Below, piece by piece: positions 1-16,055 of a stretch of DNA of 64,000 nucleotides. The DNA lies in NCBI RefSeq assembly GCF_020283565.1, contig NC_060063.1:46584856-46648855 (forward strand). Direction: 5' to 3'. This stretch comes from Trifolium pratense (lineage: Eukaryota; Streptophyta; Magnoliopsida; Fabales; Fabaceae). Under the pieces are notes generated by a model. It was not told the origin of the DNA, ran no database searches, and saw nothing but the letters and a program-made list of their open reading frames with translations. Within the stretch, counting starts at the first letter, position 1. Every line of letters starts with the position of its first letter. Position numbers and translations under genes: made by a program.

Positions 1-85
1 CTTGCCTAGCCAACTTCATTCAAGTTGAAAATTGAAAATAAACTTTAAATGGAGTTCAACAAAATGCCTAAGATACAACAAATTT

Positions 86-148
<63 letters not shown>

Positions 149-2294
149 TACTCTATAGTTACCTGAAAATAAGCTTCAAGCTTCTTTCTTAGTGAAGCAT
201 ATTCTTTCTTACATTGTTGGAAACTCTTCATACATCTACGTATTCAAACAAGAATAGTTATTGTTACAAAATTTACAAATTGGGTGATTGAAATCTCAAT
301 TTATATATAAATAAATTGATCCATATTCTTCACATAATGTGTTTAGCTAGCCTTCAACAAAATGTTAGTTGTTCCACATGGTGGTAAAATTTTGAAATGC
401 TACTAGTTATGATTGTTATGGTTTTTGACCGAACCAAGGCTCATTTGCGAATTGGATGGGTCACCCGAACTAAGTTAAGTTGTGTGGATCACTCCATGGG
501 CACACCCTAGACATGCAACAGATCACACACCTTTGGGACATGTGTACCATCGTATCTTACTCTTCCGCCTACACCTATCTCAGGGGCAAGGTGTCCAAAA
601 GAGAGTTTTAGGTTCCCGAAACACTAATTTTCTATCTATAAAAGTTTAACTGGTGCTCTACACAAGATATGCAATATATAATTTCTAATACCTCTCACAT
701 TTAGTGCTTACCAACTTGATAGTTGGAATATTGCATCTACCACCCTTTTTAGTGTATGTTTGGTTTCAATTCTGGAGCAGCCAGAATTGATTCTGGACTT
801 GTAGAATGAATTCTGACTTGTTTGGTTCCTCAAAACTAGAATTGATTCTGCCTCCAGAATGGATTCTACTTGAAGCTAGAAATTGTAGCTTCTCATTCTA
901 GAATTGATTTTTACACTCAAATTATTTGTTCAACTCACTTTTGTATGAATATATCCAAACATAAATCAATTCTATCAAACTCAATTCTATCAAAATCAAT
1001 TCTGTCAAACTCAATTCTACTTGGACCACAACCTACTCCCACCCCAATTTTTATTTTTATGAATAGAGTATTAATTTAAATATATTATTAATAATTTTAA
1101 GTCATTCGATACATGTATTAGTATAAATATTAATTTAAATATAATAATAAGATTGTTATAGAAATTTTGGAAGGTTATGTGAAAAATAGATTACCCTTCA
1201 ATATTTCCTGCCCTGCAATATTCCCTAAACAGGTTGCACTCTGCTTTCACCTTTTTGGCTCCGATGCTGCAATCAATTATAAAATAATTAGATAAATAAT
1301 ATTAATTAGAGATTCTTTGTTGTCATAAAGCCAACACTATATGTATCTTATGTATGTGATATTTTTCAAGTTTTTACGTAATTTTCATGTAAATAAAAAG
1401 AACTTTTAAAAGTGATACGTACTATGATACCATAAGATAGTTAAATATTTTTTTATTTTTAAAAAAAGTTTTACATGGATGCTCACAACTTATTATTTTA
1501 ATTACAAAAACAATAATTTAATAATAACAATGGTGATGATATTTGTTAATATTTAGTTTGGGTTATTTTGTATTATATACCTTGAACTACTTCCAGTGAA
1601 TTGATGCATAAGTGTGTCCAGCTTGTTGAAATCTAGTAGGTTCCTCTCCTTGCTAAATATAATAAAAAAATAATCAAGTATGATCAAATAATAAAATAAA
1701 AAAATAAAATAAAATCATGAGACTATAAACAATGGTAAAAATGAATGAACTTACAGAGCCTGCTCTATGCTTGAAATAAGGCGTAACGAATCACCGTAGT
1801 AAAGAATGACAATTTCCTCAACAAAGTTAGGATTAACATCATCCTGCAGTTCTTCTAGTTGGATAAATTGTTCATCAAGCAATCCCTGCAAAGAAGTAAA
1901 TGAGACACTTATAATAATACGAAGATATATAATGTTGTCATATCAGCCACAAAATACATACTTCCTCCGGTCCTATATATACGAAATATTTTACTTTTTA
2001 GATTAATTGTGGAATTGATGTATCTAGACAATAATATATAAATTTTACAATGGATCTAAAAAATGAAATGTTTCTAGTGAACTAGAGGGAGTACAATTGA
2101 CTATATGAATTTTAGTGAATTATGCCTATTGTGATTTGTGAGTACATTTGATGATCATTGACCACGAAAATAATACAAGTCTCTCTTTTTTTTTTTAATA
2201 CAAGTCTCACATTTTGGTTAATGCTAAAAAGTACTATATATAGACCTTGTCAAAGTTAAAAAAAACCATAATGTAAATTTGTTTTATATGATTG

Positions 2295-2362
<68 letters not shown>

Positions 2363-2505
2363 AAACCTAATCTAATTAAGAAAATTAACATCATACATAT
2401 ATCATATGAATATAAAAAAATTTGATAGGAGGATGAGGGAAGAACCTGATCAAAGAAGGACTGTTTCATTGCAACAAGTTGAATACGAGATTGGTTTTGC
2501 TCCAT
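1..2505 (-). CDS. AHP: Histidine-containing phosphotransfer protein (AHP type), 3' end cut by window
   Basis: HPt phosphorelay protein that carries phosphate from hybrid cytokinin receptor kinases to response regulators (family knowledge). Exons on the minus strand: 2446-2505, 1755-1885, 1581-1652, 1195-1266, 163-235, and a last exon beginning at 13 and running off the window; all have GT..AG borders and consistent phases. The 136 complete codons start MEQNQSRIQLVAMKQSFFDQ and continue with GLLDEQFIQLEELQDD, then the HPt core with MHQFTGSSSSIGAKKVKAEC, then CMKSFQQCKKEYASLRKKLE and the start of LARQ. AHPs are about 150 residues, so little is missing. The phosphorylatable His is present in HQFTGSSSS, unlike the AHP6 pseudo-HPt, but the Lys usual in HQxKGSSxS is Thr here. 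Introns 1, 4 and 5 carry repeats. Confidence 0.93.
89..146. repeat. (AT)n microsatellite in AHP intron 5
   Basis: Uninterrupted TA dinucleotide run between the last two visible AHP exons. Confidence 0.95.
752..1030 (+). mobile_element. MITE built of iterated CAGAATTGATTCTG palindromes, copy 1 (AHP intron 4)
   Basis: Starts GTGTATGTTTGGTTTCAATTCTGG and is filled with imperfect copies of the palindrome AGAATTGATTCT. A close copy lies at 41975-42280. The right end here is degenerate and lacks the CCAAATACAC terminus seen in that copy. No coding capacity. Confidence 0.75.
2300..2360. repeat. (AT)n microsatellite in AHP intron 1
   Basis: About 60 bases of AT dinucleotides between AHP exons 1 and 2. 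The long Ile/Tyr open frame across it is an artefact of the repeat. Confidence 0.95.
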
Positions 2506-2594
2506 ATTAGAAAGAAAAAATGTTAAGTGAAAAATGAAATTAGAGGCTTATACTTGAATTAATGCATGATATATTAATGTGGGAATGAAGGGGA

Positions 2595-2601
2595 TTTTAT
2601 A
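2595..2601 (-). promoter_or_regulatory. Probable TATA box of the AHP gene
   Basis: On the minus strand the sequence reads CTATAAAATCC about 90 bases upstream of the AHP start codon at 2505. This leaves room for a short leader. It is a consensus match only; no transcript evidence is available. Confidence 0.5.
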
Positions 2602-2605
2602 GCAC

Positions 2606-3799
2606 AAAAATGATGTAACAACTTACACGTGTCAAGAAACTAACAAGTGAGAAGTTTCACCTTTTTTTTTAATTTTTCATCATCATTGAGGGTGTGGGGC
2701 TAATTGCAAAAATTCGAATGTTTTGCACTGCATGCATTCTTTTTTCGACATTTGGGAGTGAAATATTTGTGTCAGGGAAAAAGGCCCACTTTCCCTATAT
2801 CAAGCAAGCACTATATAATTAATGGGAGAGTATATTCTGATCTTACTTCAATCATATGTAATGTAATTTTCGCATGATTGAAAGAAATATCTAGTTACTC
2901 CATCAGTTGCTTAATATAACAAAATATTCTTTTTTTAGATACATTAAAATATTGGTGTATCTAGACTATATCATACACTAAATACATCAATTTTTCGATG
3001 TATCTAAAAAGTGAATATTTTCTTATATTAAAGATCAGAGAAAGTATTTGGTAACAGTGTTACCTATACTTGTGATTCGTGAATGAATATATTTTTTTGA
3101 AACTTTTGAAGTTAAAAATTAGTTGCTAGTATTGTTTACCTTTGTCGAGATTTGAGTTTGGATCTTTAATTCTTAACTCCTTCAACTCTTAGTTCAAACT
3201 CGTTGAACTAACCACCCCACAATAGTATCTTTTATTTTGAATTTTGATATTTTGGATGGACTTTTAGGCAGATCAGGTTCAATGTCTTGTACGCAGTCAA
3301 ATTGAGTTTCGCTCGTTGACTTGGGTTTGAGTTCGGGTGGGTCTCTCGGGTTTGAGTTTTTTTACCATCCATAATATCATGTTCATTGGTCTAGTAACAC
3401 AACGATTGCCCTATATAAATATTAGTACACCACAATTTTATAAGGTATGTTTTATTCCAACTTCTCTCGTATTTAGACATCGGAGATTTCGCAGATACAT
3501 TCCCCCCAAGCCATGATCTTTACCTCAGATTTCAGCCACAGGGAAAAGTTATGTAGAATTGTAACCATAAATTTTAAAAAAGTCTTTAACAATTTTTTAA
3601 AAAGACATAATAATCATAAAGCCATCAATCCACCGTCTACTAGTGGGGGCTCGTCTAAAGTCAAAGTTTTCAATTTGTTTAGACTAACCCAACATAGAAA
3701 AATAACACCGATAGAATTCAAATTGAGACTTTGAGACAAGCACGTACGCTTCAAAGTCACAAGCCTTCACTACCACCGGGTCATGTGAGTTTTTTTTGG
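2606..3799. other. Intergenic region, no gene recognised
   Basis: AT-rich sequence upstream of the AHP gene. Short open frames show no recognisable protein. Confidence 0.6.
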
Positions 3800-3809
3800 T
3801 ACATAAAGG

Positions 3810-4064
3810 AAAATTTCTCATCGCACTACCCACTTTCTCACCACACCCCTGGAAATTCCATTTTTGCCCTTGGTAAAAAAATTCGGAACGCATTTTCCGA
3901 ATTTTTTTAGTTCAAATTTGGAAAAAATTCGGAAAACACATTCCGAAGTTGTTTTTAAAGGCAAAAAAAATTCGGAAAACGCGTTCCGAATTTGTTGACC
4001 AAGGACAAAAATGTAATTTCCAGGGATGTGGTGAGAAAGTGGGTAGGTGGGATGAGAAATTTTC
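3810..4064. mobile_element. MULE-type MITE with internal short hairpins
   Basis: The ends are inverted repeats: AAAATTTCTCATCGCAC on the left, matched by GTGGGATGAGAAATTTTC on the right. The flanking direct repeat TACATAAAGG occurs at 3800-3809 and 4065-4074, which fits a Mutator-type 9-10 bp duplication. Inside are three short hairpins of the form ATTCGGAAnnnnnnTTCCGAAT. No open frame of interest. Confidence 0.85.
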
Positions 4065-4611
4065 TACATAAAGGGGGCAGAGCCCAATCCATGTGATGAG
4101 TTGTTAAACAACATTTTAAATACTATTTAAACAAATATGTAGGTTTCCAAATACATTCTTTAATTCTTTTTAACAAAATTTTAGAAAAAATAATAATAAA
4201 AGATTTAAAAGTAATTTCAAATGGCGCAACAAAATAGTTAATGTTATTTAAGTTCATTCTTAGTTTCCTAATAACAAATGTTTTAGGTTTTTTTTAAGTG
4301 TTTTTTTTTTTTTATAAAAAAATCTGAACCGTTCCAATTTTCTTTTATCTATAACAATATATAAAGGGGATAAGAGAGTTTGGGCTGACTTTTTTTGGGT
4401 CCATTTTGCCCTTCACTATCATTTGAAATAACACTTAACAATAAATTTATAACAATATATATAATAAGGATACTTGAGTTTGAGATAGATTTTTCATTAT
4501 TCCATAATTGTCCTTAACTTCCTATATGACTTTTTAATTATTCCATAATTGCACTTAACTTCTTATAACTACAATTTTTTTTTGTACATAAGTTATACAC
4601 ATGCAGGCAGG

Positions 4612-5146
4612 GGCGGATCTACAGCTAAGTGAGTGTGTGCACTTGCACCCCTTGGCTTTGTATAATTAACTCTCAAAATTCTGCTTTTGAACTATTTTGC
4701 ACACCCTCAAATATTGAATTTGCACCACCGTTTTCTCACTCCAAGCTTTTAATCAGCCTTTTCATGTTTTTGACCGAATGGTACAACCAAATCATGCTTA
4801 TAGGCTTTGTACATTTTACTTTATATACTTACATTTTATTTGTTTTTTCATATACGTGTATAGTATGAATAGGGTTGTAGGCTTTTACTTTTTATATAAG
4901 GTTTTATCATAACTCTTGTAATTAACTTATTAAATACTTGGTGAATTATCCTAAACTTCTCTCTGGCAAAAGTACAAAACTAAGAGGCCAACACAGGGTA
5001 AATGGAAGTAGCCACTAAGCTATAGGTGTGTGTAGCTCGCTAGGTTTAACGTATCATAATTCATAATTCTTCGACTTTAATTATAAGTAAATTAATATTC
5101 ACTTTTTAGATTTATTGAATAATTGACAATCCGATATTCCGATCTA

Positions 5147-5233
<87 letters not shown>

Positions 5234-5363
5234 TTATAATTAAGGCCACAATGAGTAAGTGTTTTTATTTTTGTGTTAGTTCATGTATTTATATATAATA
5301 ATTATTAATGTTTTTAGTTGAAAATTTTACACCCGCTGACTCGGGGTCCTGAATCCGCCACTA
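4612..5363. mobile_element. hAT-like non-autonomous element (GGCGGATC termini)
   Basis: The left end GGCGGATCTACAG and right end GAATCCGCCACTA form imperfect terminal inverted repeats. The 8-bp direct repeat CAGGCAGG flanks both sides (4604-4611 and 5364-5371), as expected for hAT elements. An (AT)n run fills 5150-5231. No transposase remains; the inner open frame (4629-4868) resembles no protein I recognise. Confidence 0.75.
5150..5231. repeat. (AT)n microsatellite inside the hAT-like element
   Basis: About 80 bases of alternating TA. Confidence 0.95.
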
Positions 5364-5371
5364 CAGGCAGG

Positions 5372-6824
5372 AGCGGAACGCGCCTGCCTGACCCACTAGT
5401 TTTCATAAAAAATGTGTAAGTATTGAGACGAATAATCCATGCACGTGGCATAGATAGGAGTTTCTAAGTGACTATAGGAATGTATTATTCTATCTATGTC
5501 AGCATCAATTTTGCTAGTGTTCTTAAGAGCATAGAATCAATTGTTTGCAAGATATTATTGAAAGCAGACACTAAAGAGAAATTTTGATCTATTTGGCAAA
5601 GTTTTATCCACATAAGATAAGATGAACAACATATGAACATCACCCTTTTAATAAAGTTGGAAAAGGAAGGTGCAAGAATGTTTGGATGAGGTGTTACTAT
5701 TACTATAATTTAGCGATAAAGTTTAAATTTCATATAAGACATTTGTAAAATAATTATTAAAGTAACTGTTATTAATAATATTTTTTTTATAAGATGCTCA
5801 CATTGACAACAAAATTTAAAAATAGTTCCTTATGAGATTCGAGAAGCTGAGTCGAATCCTTAACAACTGAGCCAACCTACATTAGCCAATCCGGCTCAAA
5901 ATGGTTGCTCACTCGAGATCATTTTCCAATAAAAAAACAAAAATTGGTAAAGGAAGGAACGAAAATAATATCATATACCAACAAATCATGAAAAAGTAAA
6001 AAGGAAATTGTGCCTCAAATTTGGTATCAAGAAATCAAGTACTCTTTTACTACTGTCACTATAAGTTAACAAATGCAGTTGTCAGCATTTAAGCACAAGA
6101 GTTCGATACATTGCAGAGAGACATAGCCATGGAATGGAATGGATTCATATTCATATATTTGACATGTCAGTGTGCTGTGTTGTCATAAAGTTTTTATTCT
6201 TCTTAAAATGCAATGCTAGGCAAAATTCGAGATTCATTCTAACCCCACCATAGCATCTATCATCAGAAGTCAGAATTGTACCTGACAAATGATTGGTTTT
6301 TTTCTCTTTCTTTTTAGCAATAACTAGTAACAAAAAATTACACAAATTGCAAAAAATAATGCACTATAGTTTGTTCATGTAGTTCGACAAAGTGTGTTTA
6401 CTTTTGTGACTACCGGAGTAGTTCCGAATTATTACTTGAATGAATTAAGGTTTAAATTTAAAAACAAAATATTCACTTCAAACAACCAATATTAGTATGT
6501 TAATTGTTGATTTGTTAGTATTCACTTGAAAGTTGAAACAACCAATACCTTTACATTTTTTTAAATGTGCAAGCATTATTTATGCTTTTAGATGCTTTCA
6601 ACTACTTTTCATTTTCTAGTTTTTTGTTGTAACCTAAATATAATAGCAGAAAAGAAAATATCTCAAACTATACTAAAGTTCTGCTACCACTACTATTACC
6701 AGTTTCCTAATTTCACCCATAAGAATAGAAAAACTTACTAAAGCACAAAAGGTACATAAAAAAAAGATGTAGTTCTCATGAAATAAAACCTAAAAAAATT
6801 GAACAAAAAAGGACTATTGTCCCA
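5372..6824. other. Intergenic region between hAT-like element and malic enzyme 3' end
   Basis: AT-rich and without a recognisable gene. A tRNA-like stretch around 5840-5885 (minus-strand box A-like sequence CTCAGTTGTTAAGG) may be a decayed SINE. The 3' end of the malic enzyme transcript should lie near 6500-6824, but I see no clear signal. Confidence 0.5.
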
Positions 6825-12064
<5,240 letters not shown>

Positions 12065-12343
12065 GACAACACTGATGGGACTGTGATCAACTGATTTCTT
12101 GGTAGGACCTAAACAATGCACCTCAAAGAACCTTTATGCTTACTACAAGAAGATAACCCAACAATGCTTGAGTTGCACTGTGATCAAAGTTACCAACAAA
12201 AATGGAAAAATGTATTAAAAAGATTAATACCCAGATGAAAAAAATCAAATCTTGTTGTAAATTTACCAAATTGTTAAGTGTGATTTTGTGGAAATGGAAT
12301 GTGAAAAGAGAAAATTAGAATTGTATGTAATTGTTGTTATTAC

Positions 12344-12510
12344 CATGAAAGTTGAAGTTTTTGAGATCATGATTGTGAGACAAGTGTTTGAAGGAGAGGG
12401 AGTTGCGGTTGTTTGAATCCAATGGGAGAGAGAAAGAAATGGGATTGAGAGAGAGAGAGTCTTTAGGAGAAGATTCAATTTCCTTGTTTTTCTCTATCTG
12501 ACAAAAGGTG
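12344..12510 (-). other. Upstream leader exon of the malic enzyme gene with an ATG-less Ser-rich frame
   Basis: A donor CATG/GTAATA at 12343 and an acceptor TTTAG/GTCC at 12109 define a leader exon joined to the first malic enzyme exon, extended to 12108. After splicing, one frame runs open from this exon into the enzyme: SSPKDSLSLNPISFSLPLDS, then more Ser/Asn-rich residues ending NFHG, then PTKKSVDHSPISVV and MATSNG. It looks like a chloroplast transit peptide but has no ATG after the in-frame TAG. The only ATGs in the leader open a short unrelated frame near 12371. The enzyme may therefore be cytosolic from MATSNG, or a plastid form that lost its start or uses a near-cognate codon. Confidence 0.5.
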
Positions 12511-12538
12511 AAGAGGAACTAGGAAGTTTGATCATAAA

Positions 12539-12546
12539 CTTATATA
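12539..12546 (-). promoter_or_regulatory. Probable TATA box of the malic enzyme gene
   Basis: The minus strand reads CTATATAAG here, about 30 bases ahead of a likely transcription start near 12510. That places the leader exon and its CT-rich stretch directly downstream. Consensus match only. Confidence 0.55.
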
Positions 12547-12684
12547 GTTTGCTTAATCAAATAAAATGTTTCACAATTTTATTTTTCTATTAGAAAATAA
12601 GATAAATTGCACTTTTGACCTTCTACCTTTCACAAACGAATAATTTTGGGCATCTAACTTTATCCCATTTTGCAAAAGGGTAAC

Positions 12685-15301
12685 TGTAACACCCAAACCC
12701 GTTAATTAATTAACTCTGCCTTTATAAAATCTTTTTATAAAATACGCAGCGGAAAATTGAAAATATGATTATAAAGCGCTGGTTTGAATACTACAAGCTT
12801 CATTCAAAGATGATACTAATACAATTAATTAGTAAAATGTTTGAATAAACAACACAAATCTTCGCATCGACACGATGCGTCATTAGTCATACAAAACGGA
12901 TACATTTTCAAAATGAAACTAAACCAAACAGAGTGTTCTCAAAGGACTCTATATAGATATAAAACCCCTTTTTCTCGTGTCTCAATCAGAGCAGAGCTTC
13001 ACCATTTCACTCGGACGAGGCTAACACATAACCTGTCAACCTGGACCCCCAAAGGTCCAGCAAATAACACAAAGCAGAGAGTTAGAAAACATAAACATAA
13101 ATATAAGTGTGAGTAGTATACTACACACTTCACACGCTATCATACATTTCTAACTCACGCACATACATCGTCAAATACGACTACCAATTAATCATTCATT
13201 TACAAACACACCAATCATATAGTTTCACGTCTTCTCGGACACTACCAAAGTGTTCATTTTATAGTCATGACGGACTCTACACTTGTTCATTTTATAGTCA
13301 TGACGGACTCTACTCACATACCAAGTCATGGCAACAATCACAGTATTAAACAATTAGTAAATACCAAAGCTTAACACATACGGAAAACACATTACAATCC
13401 AATCAGATAACGTCACATAACAATTATCAAGTATATGCACATTTACCCTAATGCAATCTAATGCCATTTACTCATGTCATGTCCCCTAGACACAACTAAT
13501 GCATGTGGTACCATTTCCACGTTGTTCAGATTTCAGTCATGACGGACTGTTCAGATTATAGTCATGTACGGACTGTTCAGATTATAGTCATGCACGGACT
13601 CTACATCAGTTTTACATCATGCAGGATGCTGTCAGTTTTACATCATACAGGATGTTCGTCACCCCATTTAAGATGAACTAACAGTTTTACATCATGTTGG
13701 ATGCTGGCCAACTTAGACCATCTCATTCAGTTTTACATCGTTGCTGGATGGTGTCAGTTTTAGATCATGCAGGATCATCATCAATACAGTTTTAAATCAT
13801 GTCGGATCTCGGTTATCATCAACCATCTCACTCATAAAGAGGAGTCACACAGTTTTATATCATGTTTGGATATGGGCTCTAGATTTCGGATAACATAATC
13901 CCATCTTCGGCCACTTTTGGAAAACATAGTCCATTTACTCTATTGGAATACACATGATTCCAATATCACAATTTATTCATAAATGCATGATTACTTATAA
14001 ACACATCAAATACATGACGCTCTCTAGCTCGAAGCTAATTATTCATTGATACGAAAACACAATTCCAACATCTATCACATTAGGATAACACAATATCCTA
14101 TTACTCAATTTATAATTATTCACATGATAATTATCTGCATACTCATTTTTATACACACAAGGTTTCATTTACACTTATGTCATAAAACATACATCATTCT
14201 CTTATCATTGCAAATTAATGCTAAAACATATACATACTCACTTTAAGCTACAACTTATTGCGTACACGTTTATCAATCATATAACGATTAACAATAAGCA
14301 TTAACAGTATCAACATGTATCAACAATCATGTAAGGATACCCTTAAACCATGTTACAAGTGCCTAATTACACTTACAAACATCAACAAAATTGCTGTCAC
14401 AGAGGCCTTCGCTGAGCGAAGGCTCAGCGAGACATGGAGAACCTCACCAGGAAGTCACCTGCTCATGGCGAGCATTGGCGAGCTTCAGCGAACATGTTCG
14501 CTACAGCGAACTCCTGGTCGCTTAGCGAACTACACCAGAAAAGAATATCTGTTCTTGAGTTTTCTAAGGCGGTTTAACATGGAATCCACTCAAAAATCCA
14601 TCTAGACATGTTATAAATTCTTATAAACAGCTAATTCAAGCATATATGGTATCTATGAACATTAATTAACACTCACAAACACCCACATACATCACACTTA
14701 CAAATTCATACCAATTTCTTGCATTTTAAGCAAGTTTAACAAAACATGCAAATCATTGATCAACATCTACATATACCCACTTTCAACTCCCCAAAGTTGT
14801 TTACCTCATCTACCATGAGTTCACTACACATGTTAGGATCAAAAGAATCCATTTTTCCATCAAGAAAATCACCCACAAAACCCACAAGAAAATAGAGTGG
14901 AAAGAGTTTGGGAGTGGAGGAATCGACATCCTCCCCTCTTTCAAATCACTCACGAATATGTAATCTAATTCTCATACCTTAGTTCGACGATTCCTCGAGC
15001 TTGCTCTTCTCTTTCTCTCCCACGAGCTCTCCCTCTCCCTCATGAGCTCCTTGCCCTAGCTAGGCTCTTGAACTTCTCATGGATTTGTAACTTATGAGAC
15101 TATTCACCCAAACTTATGCTACTTATAGCTCCCCCAATGTTTACTAACTCTTGGCCCAATAGACTAAGCCCAATTGCTTCTCACACGCCCAAAAGCCCAA
15201 ACAACATAACTTCTCGCTCACTAACTTATGTTTGCGTTACTTAAATATTCGTCGCTTAGTAAAATAACTAAATGACAAATATTAAATTTTGGGTCGTTAC
15301 A
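12685..15301. mobile_element. Solo LTR (Ty3/gypsy-like), 2617 bp
   Basis: Begins TGTAACACCCAAACCCG and ends TTTTGGGTCGTTACA, i.e. TG..CA with inverted ends. A perfect 5-bp duplication GTAAC lies at 12680-12684 and 15302-15306. There is no internal coding region or second LTR, so this reads as a solo LTR left by recombination. Inside are degenerate tandem words at 13240-13870 (TAGTCATGACGGACT and CAGTTTTACATCATG..GGATG) and a GCGA-rich palindromic stretch at 14405-14530. The class is inferred from length and terminal sequence. Confidence 0.8.
13240..13870 (+). repeat. Degenerate short tandem repeats inside the solo LTR
   Basis: Several copies of TATAGTCATGACGGACT-like units are followed by about six copies of CAGTTTTACATCATG-GGATG-like units, with spacing of roughly 30-60 bases. 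These are probably LTR-internal repeats. Confidence 0.75.
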
Positions 15302-15311
15302 GTAACTCTCC

Positions 15312-15398
15312 CCAACTGCGATGGGAGGGAGCTGGAACCACTTGATGCCAGAACTGATCCCCGAATCAAATTCAACTGGTGGTGAAAGCCAAAAAAAG
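15312..15398 (+). mobile_element. 5'-truncated tRNA-derived SINE
   Basis: Reads CCAACTGCGATGGGAGGGAG ... GGTGGTGAAAGCC and an A7 tail. It matches, in the opposite orientation, the 3' two-thirds of the complete SINE at 60935-61086. A 14-15 bp duplication (AAGGATAACTCTCC after the tail; AAAGGGTAACTCTCC before the body) brackets it once the solo LTR is removed. The tRNA-like head is missing. Confidence 0.8.
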
Positions 15399-15664
15399 AA
15401 GGATAACTCTCCACTAATTTTGACCGAGTCAACGAACATGTGACAAGTGACTTACATGCCATATTAACATGCTTTGCCACGTGGACAATGACTCACATGT
15501 CACGCCAGCATGGGTTGCCACATATGATGATGTGGCATGTGTGACGTTGTCCATGTGGCAAATCATGCTGATGTGACATGTGATTCACTTGCCACATGTA
15601 CGTTGACTTAGTCAGGAGGTCAAAATTGCGAGTATGTGAAATTTAGAGGCCAAAAATGCAATTT

Positions 15665-16055
15665 ATCCTTAATATGTATTGTTGTATTTACGATTATCAT
15701 AAATACAAAAGTGCAATATGTTGAATTAGGAGTATTATTTATTAAGGCAAAAAAATATATTAAGGTAAAAAAATAAGTTTTTTTATTTATGGCAATGAAC
15801 ATTTATACAAGAACTGATGAAATGAAATACCAAATTTGTTCCAAGTAGCAAACCAAATTAACAATGTAGCATAATCAACAAGATTTACACTTAATCAACA
15901 CAATTCTCTACTAACAAAATTATCTTAGTCATCTATAAGAAACAACATTAAATACGCTGCATAAATCATAAGTTATGTACATACACAAGTCACATAGACT
16001 GTAATGTAACCATTTTGCAGCAACATAACTTCATTTTTCCAACAATGTAATTCAT
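15665..16055. other. Intergenic, 3' flank of the ABCG gene
   Basis: AT-rich sequence without a recognisable gene. It should contain the 3' UTR and polyadenylation site of the ABCG transporter, which ends at 16056. Confidence 0.5.

Larger units (their letters stand above)
12606..15664. mobile_element. Old TIR element hosting a SINE and a solo LTR
   Basis: The outer ends GATAAATTGCACTTTTGACC (left) and GGCCAAAAATGCAATTTATCC (right) are inverted repeats. The right part (15400-15650) is rich in short inverted GTGGCA/TGCCAC words. The body is split by the solo LTR at 12685-15301 and the SINE at 15312-15398. No transposase is seen. Confidence 0.65.

Noticed and set aside
2284..2505. 73-residue open frame with a long Ile-Tyr run
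   Set aside because: It is AHP exon 1 read through into an (AT)n microsatellite; the protein leaves the real frame at the GT donor at 2445.
12263..12478. 71-residue frame upstream of the malic enzyme
   Set aside because: It has no ATG and is in a different frame from the one that splices into the enzyme.
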